Assembly (NCBI GenBank): GCA_019114465.1
Contig: DXFM01000005.1
Coordinates: 1-64,000, forward strand
Direction: 5' to 3'
Length of the DNA: 64,000 nt
From: Candidatus Lachnoclostridium avicola
Lineage (GTDB): Bacteria; Bacillota; Clostridia; Lachnospirales; Lachnospiraceae
Shown: one piece after another, positions 16,817 through 26,327 of the stretch
Layout: each line of letters opens with the position of its first letter
Numbering within the stretch: the stretch's first letter is position 1
The notes under the pieces: model-generated
Told to the model about the DNA's origin: nothing
The model's input: the letters and a program-made list of their open reading frames with translations, nothing else
Database searches by the model: none
Made by a program: the position numbers and the translations under genes

Positions 16817-17800
16817 CTAATTGACAATTTTATTCATAAGATTTGTCATGTTGTCATAGAGGTTCGGACGGCTGTCCGCTTTCAGGACAACAGAGATATA
16901 TTCCCCGCCGTCTTCGGCTTCGCTGGAGACAATCAGGCAGTAGCCGGCGGCCTGTGTTGTGCCGGTCTTTCCTCCTGTCACGGTAACTCCGTCAGGGGCC
17001 TGCTGTTCTCCGGTGAGATACTGGTTGCTCATCTTCCAGGTCTGCGAAACGGTCTCCCCTGCACTGTCGACGTACTCCGCATAATAGGAAGTGGTTCCCT
17101 CAATCTTACGGAACTCCGGCTCCTTCATTGCTTCATTGAAAATCAAATATAGATCATAGGCGGTGGTATAGTGATCCTCATCGGTCAGACCGTGGGGATT
17201 GGTAAAATGAGTGCCTGTGGCGCCAATAGCCAGCGCCTCCTCATTCATCATATCGGCAAATGCGGAAATGCTTCCGGCGATGTGGACAGCGATGGCCGCT
17301 CCCGCGTCATTTCCGGAAGGAAGCATCAGGCCGTAGAGAAGCTGCTCCAGAGTCAGCCGGTCTCCCGGATGAATGTTGCAGAGGGAAGCTCCGGCTTCTG
17401 TGATCACCGCGTCCTCCGTCACTGTCACTTCATCCTCCAGATTCCCGTGGCGGATGGCCACAAGGGCTGTCATCACCTTCGTGATGCTGGCCGGATACAG
17501 CTTTTCATACATATTTTTATAGTAAGGGACTGTTCCGTCCGACAGGGAAAAGAGGGCTGCCGCCTCGGCGGTGATCTCTTCATCCTCGTAGGCGCCGCTG
17601 TCGTCCGGCACGCACAGATCGGCGGCAAACAGCCGGGCCTTTTCTTCCGCCTCTGAGGAAACGCTTCGCGTCTCCAGGTCATAGGGACGGTCTTTTACCT
17701 CGCTGCCGCAGCCGGACAGACAGACGGCGGCGAGAAGAAAGGCAGCTCCCAGCCGGCGGGCTTTTTTCCCTCTTCCGATTATTTGTACGCTTCTCTCCAT
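16817..17800 (-). CDS. D-alanyl-D-alanine carboxypeptidase, predicted lipoprotein
   Basis: A 327-residue S11-family low-molecular-weight PBP that trims the terminal D-Ala of peptidoglycan stem peptides. All three active-site motifs are present: SITK (in YPASITKVMTALVA), SGN (LPSGNDAGAA) and KTG (GGKTGTTQAAG). The N-terminus has a lipobox, VCLSGCGSE, with Cys31 as probable lipid-modified residue, rather than the C-terminal amphipathic anchor of DacA. The ATG at 17800 has GGAGAT upstream and overlaps the end of mgsA by 22 bases; longer starts would lose the lipobox context. Confidence 0.9.
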   Translation of the reverse strand: MERSVQIIGRGKKARRLGAAFLLAAVCLSGCGSEVKDRPYDLETRSVSSEAEEKARLFAADLCVPDDSGAYEDEEITAEAAALFSLSDGTVPYYKNMYEKLYPASITKVMTALVAIRHGNLEDEVTVTEDAVITEAGASLCNIHPGDRLTLEQLLYGLMLPSGNDAGAAIAVHIAGSISAFADMMNEEALAIGATGTHFTNPHGLTDEDHYTTAYDLYLIFNEAMKEPEFRKIEGTTSYYAEYVDSAGETVSQTWKMSNQYLTGEQQAPDGVTVTGGKTGTTQAAGYCLIVSSEAEDGGEYISVVLKADSRPNLYDNMTNLMNKIVN

Positions 17801-18174
17801 TCCATATCTCCGCGGTCCAGGGATTTGATCAGCAGTTCCGCCGTGGCCACATTGGTAGCCAGGGGAATATTGTAGAGATCGCACAGTCTGACGATGTCGT
17901 TGACATCCGGCTCATGCTCCTTCGGATGAAGGGGATCTCTCAGGAAAATCACCAGATCGATGGTGTTGTGCTCGATTTCAGCGCTCAGCTGCTTGTTACC
18001 CCCCAGGTGGCCGGCGAGAAACTTGTGCACGTTTAAGTTTGTCACTTCCTCAATCAGACGCCCCGTGGTTCCGGTGGCGAACAGATTGTTTTTGCTTAGG
18101 ATTCCCCGGTAGGCAATGCAGAAATTCTGCATCAGCTTTTTCTTGGAATCATGAGCTACTAATCCGATATTCAT
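17779..18174 (-). CDS. mgsA: Methylglyoxal synthase
   Basis: A 131-residue enzyme converting dihydroxyacetone phosphate to methylglyoxal and phosphate, a glycolytic bypass. Typical motifs: VAHDSKKKLM, GTTG (phosphate binding) and the catalytic-aspartate segment FLRDPLHPKEHEPDVN. It is between rodA and the carboxypeptidase, and its last codons overlap the next gene. The link to shape genes is conserved synteny in Clostridia, not an obvious functional link. Confidence 0.95.
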   Translation of the reverse strand: MNIGLVAHDSKKKLMQNFCIAYRGILSKNNLFATGTTGRLIEEVTNLNVHKFLAGHLGGNKQLSAEIEHNTIDLVIFLRDPLHPKEHEPDVNDIVRLCDLYNIPLATNVATAELLIKSLDRGDMEWREAYK

Positions 18175-18192
18175 TACGAAATCCTCCTTCTT

Positions 18193-19317
18193 TTAACGCA
18201 TATTTCTCTGAAGTCCAACATTTAGTAACACCCCCAGCCCGATGTACATACTGACAAGCGAGCTCACACCGTAACTGATGAAAGGAAGGGGAAGCCCTGT
18301 GTTGGGGAATATTCCCGTGGCAACGGCGATATTGGCGAATGTCTGGAATGCGAGAAGGGCCGACACCCCACAGCCGATCAGCTTTCCTGACAGATCTCTC
18401 GCCCGGTGGGCCATCCATAGACATTCAAACACCAGTACGGCAAACAGCGCAATTACCGCCACGCAGCCGATAAAACCCAGCTCTTCGCCGATAACTGCAA
18501 AGATAAAGTCCGTCTGCTCTTCGGATAAAAAATTTCCGTTTTTCACGGACGCCAGCGTGTTGTTGTTGAGTCCCTTTCCGTGAAGCATTCCAGAACCGAT
18601 GGCCATAATGGAGTTGGCCTGCTGGTAGCCGGTGGACGCGTATTCGTCCGGATTCAGCCAGGCCAGCACACGGGTGATCTGGTAGCCCTGAAGAAAAGGG
18701 ATTCGTGTCAGGACATCCGTAAATCTGGCCAGGTAGATCAGCAGCCCGAAGACCGGCACGATCACGGCCAGAGTTCCGAAAATCCATCTATAGCTCAGGC
18801 CTGCCACAAAAACCATGCAGACCAGAACAAACATAATTACCAGTGTGGTGGAAAGATTGGGCTCCTCCAGAATCAGAGCCATGGGTACGGCAAACACTGC
18901 AGCGATAATTGCCAGAGTCTTTACCGAATTCAGGGTTTCCCGGTTCTTTGCCAGAAACCAGGAGGAAAACACGATCATTCCGTGTTTCACAAACTCTGAG
19001 GGCTGAAACTGAATGCCGGCAACCTCAATCCACCGGGTCGCTCCGTTCACATTCCGGCCAAACAGAAGAACTGCCACCAGGATTACGATGCAGCCGGCGT
19101 AGATCCCCCAGCTGTAAGTGAGAATCTTCTGATACGGGATCAGAGAGATGGCCACCGCGATGACAAGTCCCAGTACAATTCCCATGGCCTGCCGCTGCAC
19201 CAGCCCGGAATCCTGTCCGGAGGCGCTGTTGATCACCAGAAGACCGATGAAGTTCAAAGCAAGCACATACAGGATCAGCCGGAAATTGTAGTTTTTGAAA
19301 TTGTAGTTGAGTATCAT
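18193..19317 (-). CDS. rodA: SEDS peptidoglycan polymerase RodA
   Basis: A 374-residue polytopic protein with about ten hydrophobic segments. SEDS proteins polymerise glycan strands from lipid II together with a class B PBP. Family signatures: QPSEFVKHGMIVF, the GSGMLHGKGLNN loop, EEQTDFIFAVIGEELGF and the C-terminal TGLPLPFISYG. Assigned to RodA (elongation) rather than FtsW from its position with mrdA and mreCD. Its ATG overlaps the minE stop by one base. Confidence 0.93.
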   Translation of the reverse strand: MILNYNFKNYNFRLILYVLALNFIGLLVINSASGQDSGLVQRQAMGIVLGLVIAVAISLIPYQKILTYSWGIYAGCIVILVAVLLFGRNVNGATRWIEVAGIQFQPSEFVKHGMIVFSSWFLAKNRETLNSVKTLAIIAAVFAVPMALILEEPNLSTTLVIMFVLVCMVFVAGLSYRWIFGTLAVIVPVFGLLIYLARFTDVLTRIPFLQGYQITRVLAWLNPDEYASTGYQQANSIMAIGSGMLHGKGLNNNTLASVKNGNFLSEEQTDFIFAVIGEELGFIGCVAVIALFAVLVFECLWMAHRARDLSGKLIGCGVSALLAFQTFANIAVATGIFPNTGLPLPFISYGVSSLVSMYIGLGVLLNVGLQRNMR

Positions 19318-19592
19318 TAAAATGTCCCCTTATTTCCCATGTGTAGGATTGGAATATTGGCATAAAGGGCCGGTATTTTTCTGCCCGTGAGGGCAGTCTC
19401 CTCTCGGATCTGTATCTGAATTCCCCCCTGGTCGATCTCCATATAGCGGGAGACAGCGGCCGCAAGGTCCTCTTTTACCATTTCTATCATCTCGGGGGAG
19501 CAGTCCGTCTTGTCCGCGATCAGGATGAGCCTGAGCCGGTTTTTGGCCAGCTCCCCTGAGTTTCTCCGGCGCAGTCCTGACAATATCCTCAT
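19317..19592 (-). CDS. minE: Cell division topological specificity factor MinE
   Basis: A 91-residue MinE, which stimulates MinD ATPase and drives Min oscillation. The anti-MinCD helix region (NRLRLILIADKTDCSPEMI) and the C-terminal dimerisation domain are recognisable. It lies 12 bases after minD. Presence of MinE with MinD implies E. coli-like oscillation rather than the DivIVA/MinJ system of Bacillus. Confidence 0.93.
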   Translation of the reverse strand: MRILSGLRRRNSGELAKNRLRLILIADKTDCSPEMIEMVKEDLAAAVSRYMEIDQGGIQIQIREETALTGRKIPALYANIPILHMGNKGTF

Positions 19593-19604
19593 GGCAGGAC
19601 CTCC

Positions 19605-20396
19605 TTACGCCCGCTTCAGCAGGCCGGTGAGACGGCGGAAAATACTTTTGGAGGCTTCCAGATTCATAAGCGGAACGCTCTCTCCCACAATCCTTCTGCA
19701 TATATTCATATAAGCCTGTCCCGCCAGGGACTGAGTGCCTGCCAGAGGCTCTCCCTGGTTGGTGGAAATGACGATGTCCTCATCGTCGGGGATGGCGCCG
19801 ATCATGTTGACGGAGAGGATGTCCACCACATCTCCCACAGACATCATGTCGCCCCGGCGCACCATATCCATGCGCACCCGGTTGACGATGAGGTCGATGG
19901 CTCCCATATCCTCCGCTTCCAGAAGACCGATGATCCGGTCCGCGTCCCGGATGGCGGAGACCTCCGGCGTCGTCACCACAAATGCCCGGTCCGCACCGGC
20001 CACGGCATTTTTAAAGCCGCGCTCGATTCCCGCCGGGCTGTCCAGAAGGATGTAATCAAACTCCCCTCTGAGCTCGCCTACAAGCTTTTTCATTTGGCCC
20101 GGATTGACCGCGGTCTTGTCCCGGGTCTGGGCCGATGGCAGTAAATACAGGTTGGGATATCTTTTGTCTTTAATCAGGGCCTGCTTGATCCGGCAGTTTC
20201 CCTCCACCACGTCCACCAGATTGTAGACGATGCGGTTCTCCAGTCCCATGACCACATCCAGGTTGCGCAGTCCGATGTCCGTATCGATCAGAACTACCTT
20301 GTAACCTAAGATGGCCAGGCCGGTGCCCACATTTGCGGAGGTTGTCGTCTTGCCTACCCCGCCTTTTCCGGAAGTAATCACAATGACTTCACTCAT
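19605..20396 (-). CDS. minD: Septum site-determining ATPase MinD
   Basis: A 264-residue ParA-type ATPase, with deviant Walker A GKGGVGKTT at residues 10-18, Walker B region DYILLDSPAGIE, and the C-terminal amphipathic membrane helix (ASKSIFRRLTGLLKRA). It recruits MinC to the membrane. GGAGGATATTCATT precedes the ATG at 20396; the longer frame upstream is a shadow of minC. Confidence 0.97.
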   Translation of the reverse strand: MSEVIVITSGKGGVGKTTTSANVGTGLAILGYKVVLIDTDIGLRNLDVVMGLENRIVYNLVDVVEGNCRIKQALIKDKRYPNLYLLPSAQTRDKTAVNPGQMKKLVGELRGEFDYILLDSPAGIERGFKNAVAGADRAFVVTTPEVSAIRDADRIIGLLEAEDMGAIDLIVNRVRMDMVRRGDMMSVGDVVDILSVNMIGAIPDDEDIVISTNQGEPLAGTQSLAGQAYMNICRRIVGESVPLMNLEASKSIFRRLTGLLKRA

Positions 20397-20464
20397 AATG
20401 AATATCCTCCTGATATAAAATTGCCATATTATATTGTAACAAATATTCTGGAAATTTTCCAGTG

Positions 20465-21130
20465 CTAAATGAAATTTATCCGGCTGAGGAAGCTTTTTTT
20501 CAAAGGTTTTACGGCAATCCGGCCGTCTTCCACTCCGGCGATCATGGGTCCCCGCCCCAGACGTCTGGGCCGGTCCCCGAATTTCTGCTGGATGGAGGCC
20601 ACTTTCAACTGCACCGGAGCCATCTCCAGGGCTACGGCCACGGCGTCCAGATTGCCGGACGCGCCGGCATGGAGAGCGCCGCGGCACTCTCCCAGCACAA
20701 TAATGTTTCCCTTTGCCGTCACCCGGGCTCCCTGCTCCACGTCTCCGATGATCACGACGCTGGCCTCCGTCTCCAGGGTTTCTCCCGCTCCCAGGCTGCC
20801 CTTGTAAAAGTTGCCGGTCCGGGAGTTTAACTCCATCAGCTTTTCGTTGAGGGCCTTTTCGCACCGCTCGATCCGGCTCAGGTCATGGTCCAGCAGGCAG
20901 AGAATCTCGATCTGGGAGTTCTCCGTGATGGTATTTACCACCGCGAACTCCTCTTCCGGCGTCATCTCCCTGCCTTCCAGGGTCAGTGCCATCTGGACAG
21001 AGCCCCAGAATCTGGCGCTCTCCCGGAATTTAGCCGCCACATCGGACAGAAGCTGTTCAAAGGGAGGCGCCGGGTCCAGAATCACGGTAAGTCCTGACTT
21101 GTTTCCTTTTATCACCACCGTACTGTGCAT
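20465..21130 (-). CDS. minC: Septum formation inhibitor MinC
   Basis: A 221-residue FtsZ antagonist. The N-terminal domain (about 1-105) and the C-terminal beta-helix domain (about 115-210, with VVIIGDVEQGARVTAKGNII and LGECRGALHAG) match MinC. First gene of minCDE, 56 bases after mrdA; the gap contains a GC-rich hairpin. Confidence 0.93.
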   Translation of the reverse strand: MHSTVVIKGNKSGLTVILDPAPPFEQLLSDVAAKFRESARFWGSVQMALTLEGREMTPEEEFAVVNTITENSQIEILCLLDHDLSRIERCEKALNEKLMELNSRTGNFYKGSLGAGETLETEASVVIIGDVEQGARVTAKGNIIVLGECRGALHAGASGNLDAVAVALEMAPVQLKVASIQQKFGDRPRRLGRGPMIAGVEDGRIAVKPLKKSFLSRINFI

Positions 21131-21186
21131 CGTTCTGATACCTCCTTATACGGGCGGGCTGGAGCCGCCGGTGCATGAAATTGAAA

Positions 21187-24066
21187 TTAATCCCGGATAT
21201 TTACGCTGGTAGCCTCCCGGGCGCCGGTGTTCATAATCTGATCCAGATCCGTGTAGCCGAAGTAGAACTGGTACACGTTCTTTGCCAGGGAAGCGGCGTT
21301 TGCGGAAGAATAGCCGTTGGGGATATTGACGGTCACGCTGATCTCCGGATCCTCATAGGGAGCGTAGGAGATGAAAAATGCGTGGTTGGCCTGATTGCTG
21401 CTCTCCTGGGCCGTACCGGTCTTGCCGGCAACGGCCACCTCCAGATCGCCGTAGACGCGGCTTAAGGAGGTGTTTGTCACCACCCGCCGCATGCCTTCCT
21501 GCACGGTATTCCAGCTGGAATCTGCAATGTCGATCTGGGAGTATACCTCCGGGGTATAGTCCTGAATCAGGTTGCCGTCTGAGTCGGTGACCTTGTCGAT
21601 CAGGCTCAGGTTGTAGACCGTTCCCCGGTTGGCGATGGCGGTCACATATCTGGAGAGCTGGACGTTGTTGTAAGCGTGGGTCGCCTGTCCCATGGCGGAC
21701 CGCTCCGGGTCCTCTGTGGTCATGTGGGGCGCCACCTCGGGAATTTCCACGCCGGAAGTGCTGTCCAGGCCGAATTTTGCCGCGTACTCCCGGATTTTTT
21801 CCACTCCCAGGGCTGAGGAATAGTTGCCGTTCTCATCTATGGACAGGCGGTGGGCCATCTCGTTGAAGTAATAGTTGCAGGAATTCTGGATGGCTTCCAC
21901 CATGGTCTCAGCTCCGTGGCTTCCCGGGTATACGGAACAGCGAATGGGAGTGGCCACATCTTCGTAGATTCCGGTACAGGTGATCAGTTCTCCGGCGTTT
22001 CCCACACCTTCCTCCAGGGCCGCGATGGCCGTGATGGGCTTGAAGGTGGAACCGGGAGCCTTGACTACCTGGGTGGCGTTGTTGTACAGCGGATTGGACT
22101 GGTCATTTAACAGCTGGTTGTAGTAAGCTGTGTCCATGGTGCCGGACAGCCGGTTGTTGTCATAGCTGGGATAGGTCACCAGGGCGAGCACCTCTCCCGT
22201 GTTCACATCGGTAACTGTCACGCCGGCGGTACAGGGCTCCAGAGCCATCTGTGCCGGTGTCAGCTCAATGTTGGAAATCTTATTTTTTATAAACTGGAAT
22301 GCGTACTCCTCTCCGTTTGCCCGGAGCATGGCGATCTCTGAAGGATCGTTCTCCAGAACGCCCTGGTCGTAGAGGGCCAGACAGAGCTCTCTTCCCGTGA
22401 CCGTGCCGTTGTGGACCAGATGGTCGTAGATCTTCTTGTCAAAGGCAGTGTCGTTTTGAATTCCCTCCAGAGCCGTTTCCACAAGGACTCCGTAGATGTC
22501 ATCCGCATTGGAATACTTGCTGTCGATCTCCAGCCGGGAGGTGTCGATCCAGCTGTTTGCGATGCCTGCGTAGAGATACTCTCTCAGGCTGATGGTCTGG
22601 CTGCGCCAGGCCTGATAATCCGCGCTGCTCTGGTCAATGTTGCCGCTTACCAGGATGCCGGCCTGGTCGGAGGCCAGGTAGGTGCTGATGTAGGACATAT
22701 AATCCGCCAGGTCCTCCGGCAGATCTTTCATCGCCGTGGGGTGGTCGCTGTACAGCTCCGCACGGATCCGGTCAAAAATCTGATTTTTGGCGGAGGAAAA
22801 CTTGGCGTAGATCCCCGCCTCTGTGGCGGAGGCGTCCTCCGATGCAAAATGGCTCATGGAGAGCACGTTGTTGTTGATCAGCTGAAAATAGGCGTCCCGG
22901 ATGGGAATTACCCGGCTGGAACCATCCCGGTTGTCGTTGACGCTCTCGTCGTCGTTTACCAGTTTGGACGCCACAATTCCCGCCAGCTGCTGTTCAATCA
23001 GGTGGTAGATTCCCTTCTGCAGATCCCGGTCAATGGTCAGATACACGTCCTGGCCGGCCACGGGATCGGTCTGGGACAGGACCTCCATCACCCGGCCCAC
23101 ATTGTCCACGCTGATGGTCTGATGTCCCTTTTTCCCCTGAAGAACTGTCTCCATGGAGGATTCAATGCCCGTCCGTCCCACGATGTCCGTCAGAGAATAG
23201 TCGGGATTTTCCTCCTGGAGCTGGGCCAGCTGGTCCTCCTGGACCTTTCCCGTATAGCCGATGATGGGGGCAAAATAAACGCTGTCGTTGTAGACGCGCA
23301 CAGCGGTCTCCGTCACGCTCACGCCCAGAAGATCGGAGGAGTGTTCGGTAATATCGGCCATGGTCTCCTCGCTGATGTTGGAGGTGACCTGGGTAGCCTC
23401 ATATCTCCGGTAAGAGGTCAGGCCCATGGTGTACCGGATGTTGACCACCTGAAGCGCTTCCGTATCCGTCATTTCTATGGGATTTCCCTCCTCGTCCGTC
23501 AATTCATTGAGGCCGTAGGTTTTCATTCTGTTTTCAAACAGCTCCCGGGCGGTGATGTCGGCGGGATAATCTCCGTCCGGCCCGGTGAGCTCGTCGATGG
23601 TGCGAAGTCCGTAGAGGTCGCTGAGAAACCGCTTTCTGGATGTCTCTGATGTGGAGGTGTAGTACATTTCTCCGTTTTCGTCGATGGCAACCTCAAATCG
23701 GCCTTCCACCTGCTCTCCGTGCTTGTTCAGAATCCGAACCAGCCGCAGAAGCATGGCGTTGCGCTCGTTGGTGGTGGCGTACTCTCCGTTGTCCTGAACG
23801 GTGACGGTGTAGGCCAGCTCATTGTAGGCCAGCACGTTTCCGTTCCGGTCAAATATCTTTCCCCTGGTGCCGGGAGTGGTCACCTCCCGCTCCGTCAGCT
23901 GAATATAGTCCTTCAGGTAGCTCTCCCCGTTTACGATCTGGAGGTTGAACAGCTTTACCACCAGAAACAGGAACATGCAGGAAAACAGGACGGCCAGAGC
24001 CGCCAGCCGGGAGGACAAAAGCTTTCTGCCCAGAGTCTTTATCAGGTCAAGAAAATCGTCAAACAA
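21187..24066 (-). CDS. mrdA: Class B penicillin-binding protein 2, enlarged
   Basis: A 959-residue peptidoglycan transpeptidase for cell elongation, partner of RodA. An N-terminal membrane helix (about 19-40) is followed by the dimerisation domain. The transpeptidase motifs are STFK (near residue 672), SCN (near 730) and KTG (near 880). At 959 residues it is about 300 longer than typical PBP2; the extra length lies mainly between about 340 and 620, with no low-complexity character. The start overlaps the end of mreD by 8 bases. Position between mreD and minC supports the MrdA role. Confidence 0.93.
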   Translation of the reverse strand: MFDDFLDLIKTLGRKLLSSRLAALAVLFSCMFLFLVVKLFNLQIVNGESYLKDYIQLTEREVTTPGTRGKIFDRNGNVLAYNELAYTVTVQDNGEYATTNERNAMLLRLVRILNKHGEQVEGRFEVAIDENGEMYYTSTSETSRKRFLSDLYGLRTIDELTGPDGDYPADITARELFENRMKTYGLNELTDEEGNPIEMTDTEALQVVNIRYTMGLTSYRRYEATQVTSNISEETMADITEHSSDLLGVSVTETAVRVYNDSVYFAPIIGYTGKVQEDQLAQLQEENPDYSLTDIVGRTGIESSMETVLQGKKGHQTISVDNVGRVMEVLSQTDPVAGQDVYLTIDRDLQKGIYHLIEQQLAGIVASKLVNDDESVNDNRDGSSRVIPIRDAYFQLINNNVLSMSHFASEDASATEAGIYAKFSSAKNQIFDRIRAELYSDHPTAMKDLPEDLADYMSYISTYLASDQAGILVSGNIDQSSADYQAWRSQTISLREYLYAGIANSWIDTSRLEIDSKYSNADDIYGVLVETALEGIQNDTAFDKKIYDHLVHNGTVTGRELCLALYDQGVLENDPSEIAMLRANGEEYAFQFIKNKISNIELTPAQMALEPCTAGVTVTDVNTGEVLALVTYPSYDNNRLSGTMDTAYYNQLLNDQSNPLYNNATQVVKAPGSTFKPITAIAALEEGVGNAGELITCTGIYEDVATPIRCSVYPGSHGAETMVEAIQNSCNYYFNEMAHRLSIDENGNYSSALGVEKIREYAAKFGLDSTSGVEIPEVAPHMTTEDPERSAMGQATHAYNNVQLSRYVTAIANRGTVYNLSLIDKVTDSDGNLIQDYTPEVYSQIDIADSSWNTVQEGMRRVVTNTSLSRVYGDLEVAVAGKTGTAQESSNQANHAFFISYAPYEDPEISVTVNIPNGYSSANAASLAKNVYQFYFGYTDLDQIMNTGAREATSVNIRD

Positions 24067-24577
24067 AATCGGTATCTCTCCTTTTTTCCAGTTCTTCCAT
24101 CTTCCGGGTGATTGCGAGGAAGATCCGGTATACCAGCAGGGTGACCAGCACCGTGAATATGATCTCCGGTATGATGATTTCCCGGAGGTAAAACAAAAAA
24201 TTCAGCCGGTTCCGGATCAGGAAGAGAAAGATGTAAATGTAAAGGTTATAAGCCAGGTCATTGATGCCGCTTAAGATCAAAGGAAGAGTAATATAATCTT
24301 CATAGTAGTATTGGGTAAAAATTCCATTAACATACCCCATGCACACGTAAAACAGGGTATAAAATCCAAACGGTCCGCTGTAGAACAGATCCAGCAGGAT
24401 CCCGCACAGGAAGCCGCAGAGCATTCCCGCGTCTTTTCCGCAGATGAAACCGAAGGAAAAGGTCAGGATCAGCAATAAATTGGGGGAGGCGGACAAAAAT
24501 GGAATCTGAGGAAAAATGCAGCTCTGCACAGTGAACGCGGCGATGGCCAGGGCCAGATTGATCAGAAATCTTTTCAT
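24059..24577 (-). CDS. mreD: Rod-shape protein MreD
   Basis: A 172-residue membrane protein with about five hydrophobic helices, a component of the elongasome linking MreC, RodA and PBP2. Sequence identity is low in this family; the call rests on size, topology and placement between mreC (4-base overlap) and mrdA (8-base overlap). Confidence 0.88.
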   Translation of the reverse strand: MKRFLINLALAIAAFTVQSCIFPQIPFLSASPNLLLILTFSFGFICGKDAGMLCGFLCGILLDLFYSGPFGFYTLFYVCMGYVNGIFTQYYYEDYITLPLILSGINDLAYNLYIYIFLFLIRNRLNFLFYLREIIIPEIIFTVLVTLLVYRIFLAITRKMEELEKRRDTDFV

Positions 24578-25566
24578 TGGCCGGCCTCCCCGCTGCTCTC
24601 CGGTGCGGACTCTGCCCCGCTCTCCCCTTCTGCTGCCGCGGCTGTCTCCCCGCCGGCGGATCCGGCGCCGGCAGAGCTTTCGTCCGCGGAGGTCTCATCC
24701 CCAGGAACGCTCTCCCCGTCTCCGGAGCCGCCCTCGCTCATCTCGCTTTTCAGATCGGTGATCACCAGGACTTCCTGGAGCGTGTCAAACTGAGCGGCCG
24801 GAATCAGGTAGCCGGACTGGGTGACCCGGTTGCTGTCCATGGTAATGTCGGCGGCATAGCCGATGAGCAGACCGGGCAGGAACCGGGAGCTGATGTTGGA
24901 GGTGACGATCCGGTCCCCCTCCTTCACATCCCCGTCCTGGGCGATGTGGGTTAAGCGGAGACGGCCCTCCCGGTAGAGGGTCAGATCCCCCTCCACCACG
25001 CAGTTGGAACCGGACTGCATGGCCATGGCGTAAACTTCGCTGGAATCGTCGATGATGGACCGGACGGTGGCGTAATTGGCGCCCACGTCCGTGACGATTC
25101 CCACCAGGCCGCCGCCGGCGATGACATTCATGTCCTCCCGGATCCCGTCGTTGGATCCCTTGTCGATGCGGAAAATATGGAACCAGTCCCCGGAGTCCTT
25201 GGCGATGACCCTGGCGCCCACCTTGTGGTACTGCATGTATTCCTGGTCCAGGCCGTAGAGCTCTCTCAGTCGATTCAATTCAAACTGCTCCTGCTGCAGC
25301 CGCCCGTTTTCCTCCGTAAGGGTGTCCACCTGGCTCTTTAACTCCTCGTTTTCCTGAAGAGCTGCCTGCAGGCTGGAGTAATTCTGAATTTTTTCGTAGG
25401 CGGCGGATCCCGCCCGGTTGATCCCCGACTGGATGGGGGTGAGCACGTAGCCCACTCCGTTGCGCAGGGGGGCCAGAAAACCGTCGTTGACGGATGAGAT
25501 TCCGATCAGAAGGATACAGAACACGCTCAGTCCGATCAGTATATATTTGCTGCGCTTTGATTCCAT
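24574..25566 (-). CDS. mreC: Rod-shape protein MreC
   Basis: A 330-residue elongasome scaffold: one N-terminal membrane helix (about 9-27), a coiled coil (about 60-105), and the MreC beta-domain (about 115-270). The C-terminal about 55 residues are a Ser/Gly/Glu-rich tail not found in all homologues. The ATG immediately follows the radC stop. No mreB precedes it, unlike the common radC-mreB-mreC order. Confidence 0.92.
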   Translation of the reverse strand: MESKRSKYILIGLSVFCILLIGISSVNDGFLAPLRNGVGYVLTPIQSGINRAGSAAYEKIQNYSSLQAALQENEELKSQVDTLTEENGRLQQEQFELNRLRELYGLDQEYMQYHKVGARVIAKDSGDWFHIFRIDKGSNDGIREDMNVIAGGGLVGIVTDVGANYATVRSIIDDSSEVYAMAMQSGSNCVVEGDLTLYREGRLRLTHIAQDGDVKEGDRIVTSNISSRFLPGLLIGYAADITMDSNRVTQSGYLIPAAQFDTLQEVLVITDLKSEMSEGGSGDGESVPGDETSADESSAGAGSAGGETAAAAEGESGAESAPESSGEAGQ

Positions 25567-26262
25567 CTATAACATTCCCCGTTCTTTTAAACTCAAAAAA
25601 GCATTATCTCCAATGATAATGTGATCCAGCAGGATGATTCCCACCATCTCTCCCGCCAGACGCACCCGCTTGGTGAAGGCGGCGTCCTCCCGGCTGGGAG
25701 AAGGATCTCCGCTGGGATGGTTGTGAACCAGGATCAGGCTCACCGCCCGGTACCGCAGAGCCTCGATAAAAATCTCTCTGGGAGTAGCCAGAGACGCGTT
25801 CACCGTGCCTCTGGAGATCAGCAGCTCCTTGATCAGGACCTGCCTGGTGTTGAAAAACATGGCCCGGAGCTCTTCCTGCTCCTTGTGGCGCATCTCTTCC
25901 ATATAATAACCGGCGATGGCCTCCGGGCTGTGAAAGGAGAGCTCCTGTCCGGAAGCGGCCTGCCGCCAGATGCGGCGGGACAGCTCGCAGATGCACAGAA
26001 GCTGGCTGGCCTTCACCGGGCCCACGCCGTGAAGCTCCATCAGCTCCGGCAGGGAGCGGTGAAGCAGGCCCAGCAGGCCTTCCTCCCCGCAGCTGCTCTC
26101 CAGAATCTTTTTGGAAAGGCTGAGGGAGCTGTCGTGACGGGAACCGGTGCGGATAATCACCGAGAGCAGTTCCGCGTCGCTTAAGGATTCCGGCCCGGAT
26201 TTCAGGCATTTTTCGTAGGGGCGTTCCTCCGGCGGAAGCTCCTTCATGGTAATTTGGTTCAT
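25567..26262 (-). CDS. radC: RadC-family JAB-domain protein
   Basis: A 231-residue RadC. An N-terminal helix-hairpin-helix region (LMELHGVGPVKASQLL) precedes the JAB/MPN metal-binding domain with VHNHPSGDPSPSREDAAFTKR. The historic DNA-repair role is doubtful; its function in most bacteria is unsettled. AGGAGG lies 8 bases before the ATG. It is probably co-transcribed with mreC. Confidence 0.93.
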   Translation of the reverse strand: MNQITMKELPPEERPYEKCLKSGPESLSDAELLSVIIRTGSRHDSSLSLSKKILESSCGEEGLLGLLHRSLPELMELHGVGPVKASQLLCICELSRRIWRQAASGQELSFHSPEAIAGYYMEEMRHKEQEELRAMFFNTRQVLIKELLISRGTVNASLATPREIFIEALRYRAVSLILVHNHPSGDPSPSREDAAFTKRVRLAGEMVGIILLDHIIIGDNAFLSLKERGML

Positions 26263-26327
26263 ACATTCCTCCTGACCGTGTGACTCTCCAAGTCTCCCGT
26301 TTCAGGAATGGCTGAATCAGATCCAGA

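Noticed and set aside
20397-20864. N-terminal extension of MinD
   Set aside because: Composition is a frame-shifted shadow of minC; MSEVIVITSGKGGVGKTT is the standard MinD start and has a ribosome binding site.
22411-23649. 412-codon plus-strand frame inside mrdA
   Set aside because: Antisense shadow of PBP2, typical of GC-biased third positions; no motifs.
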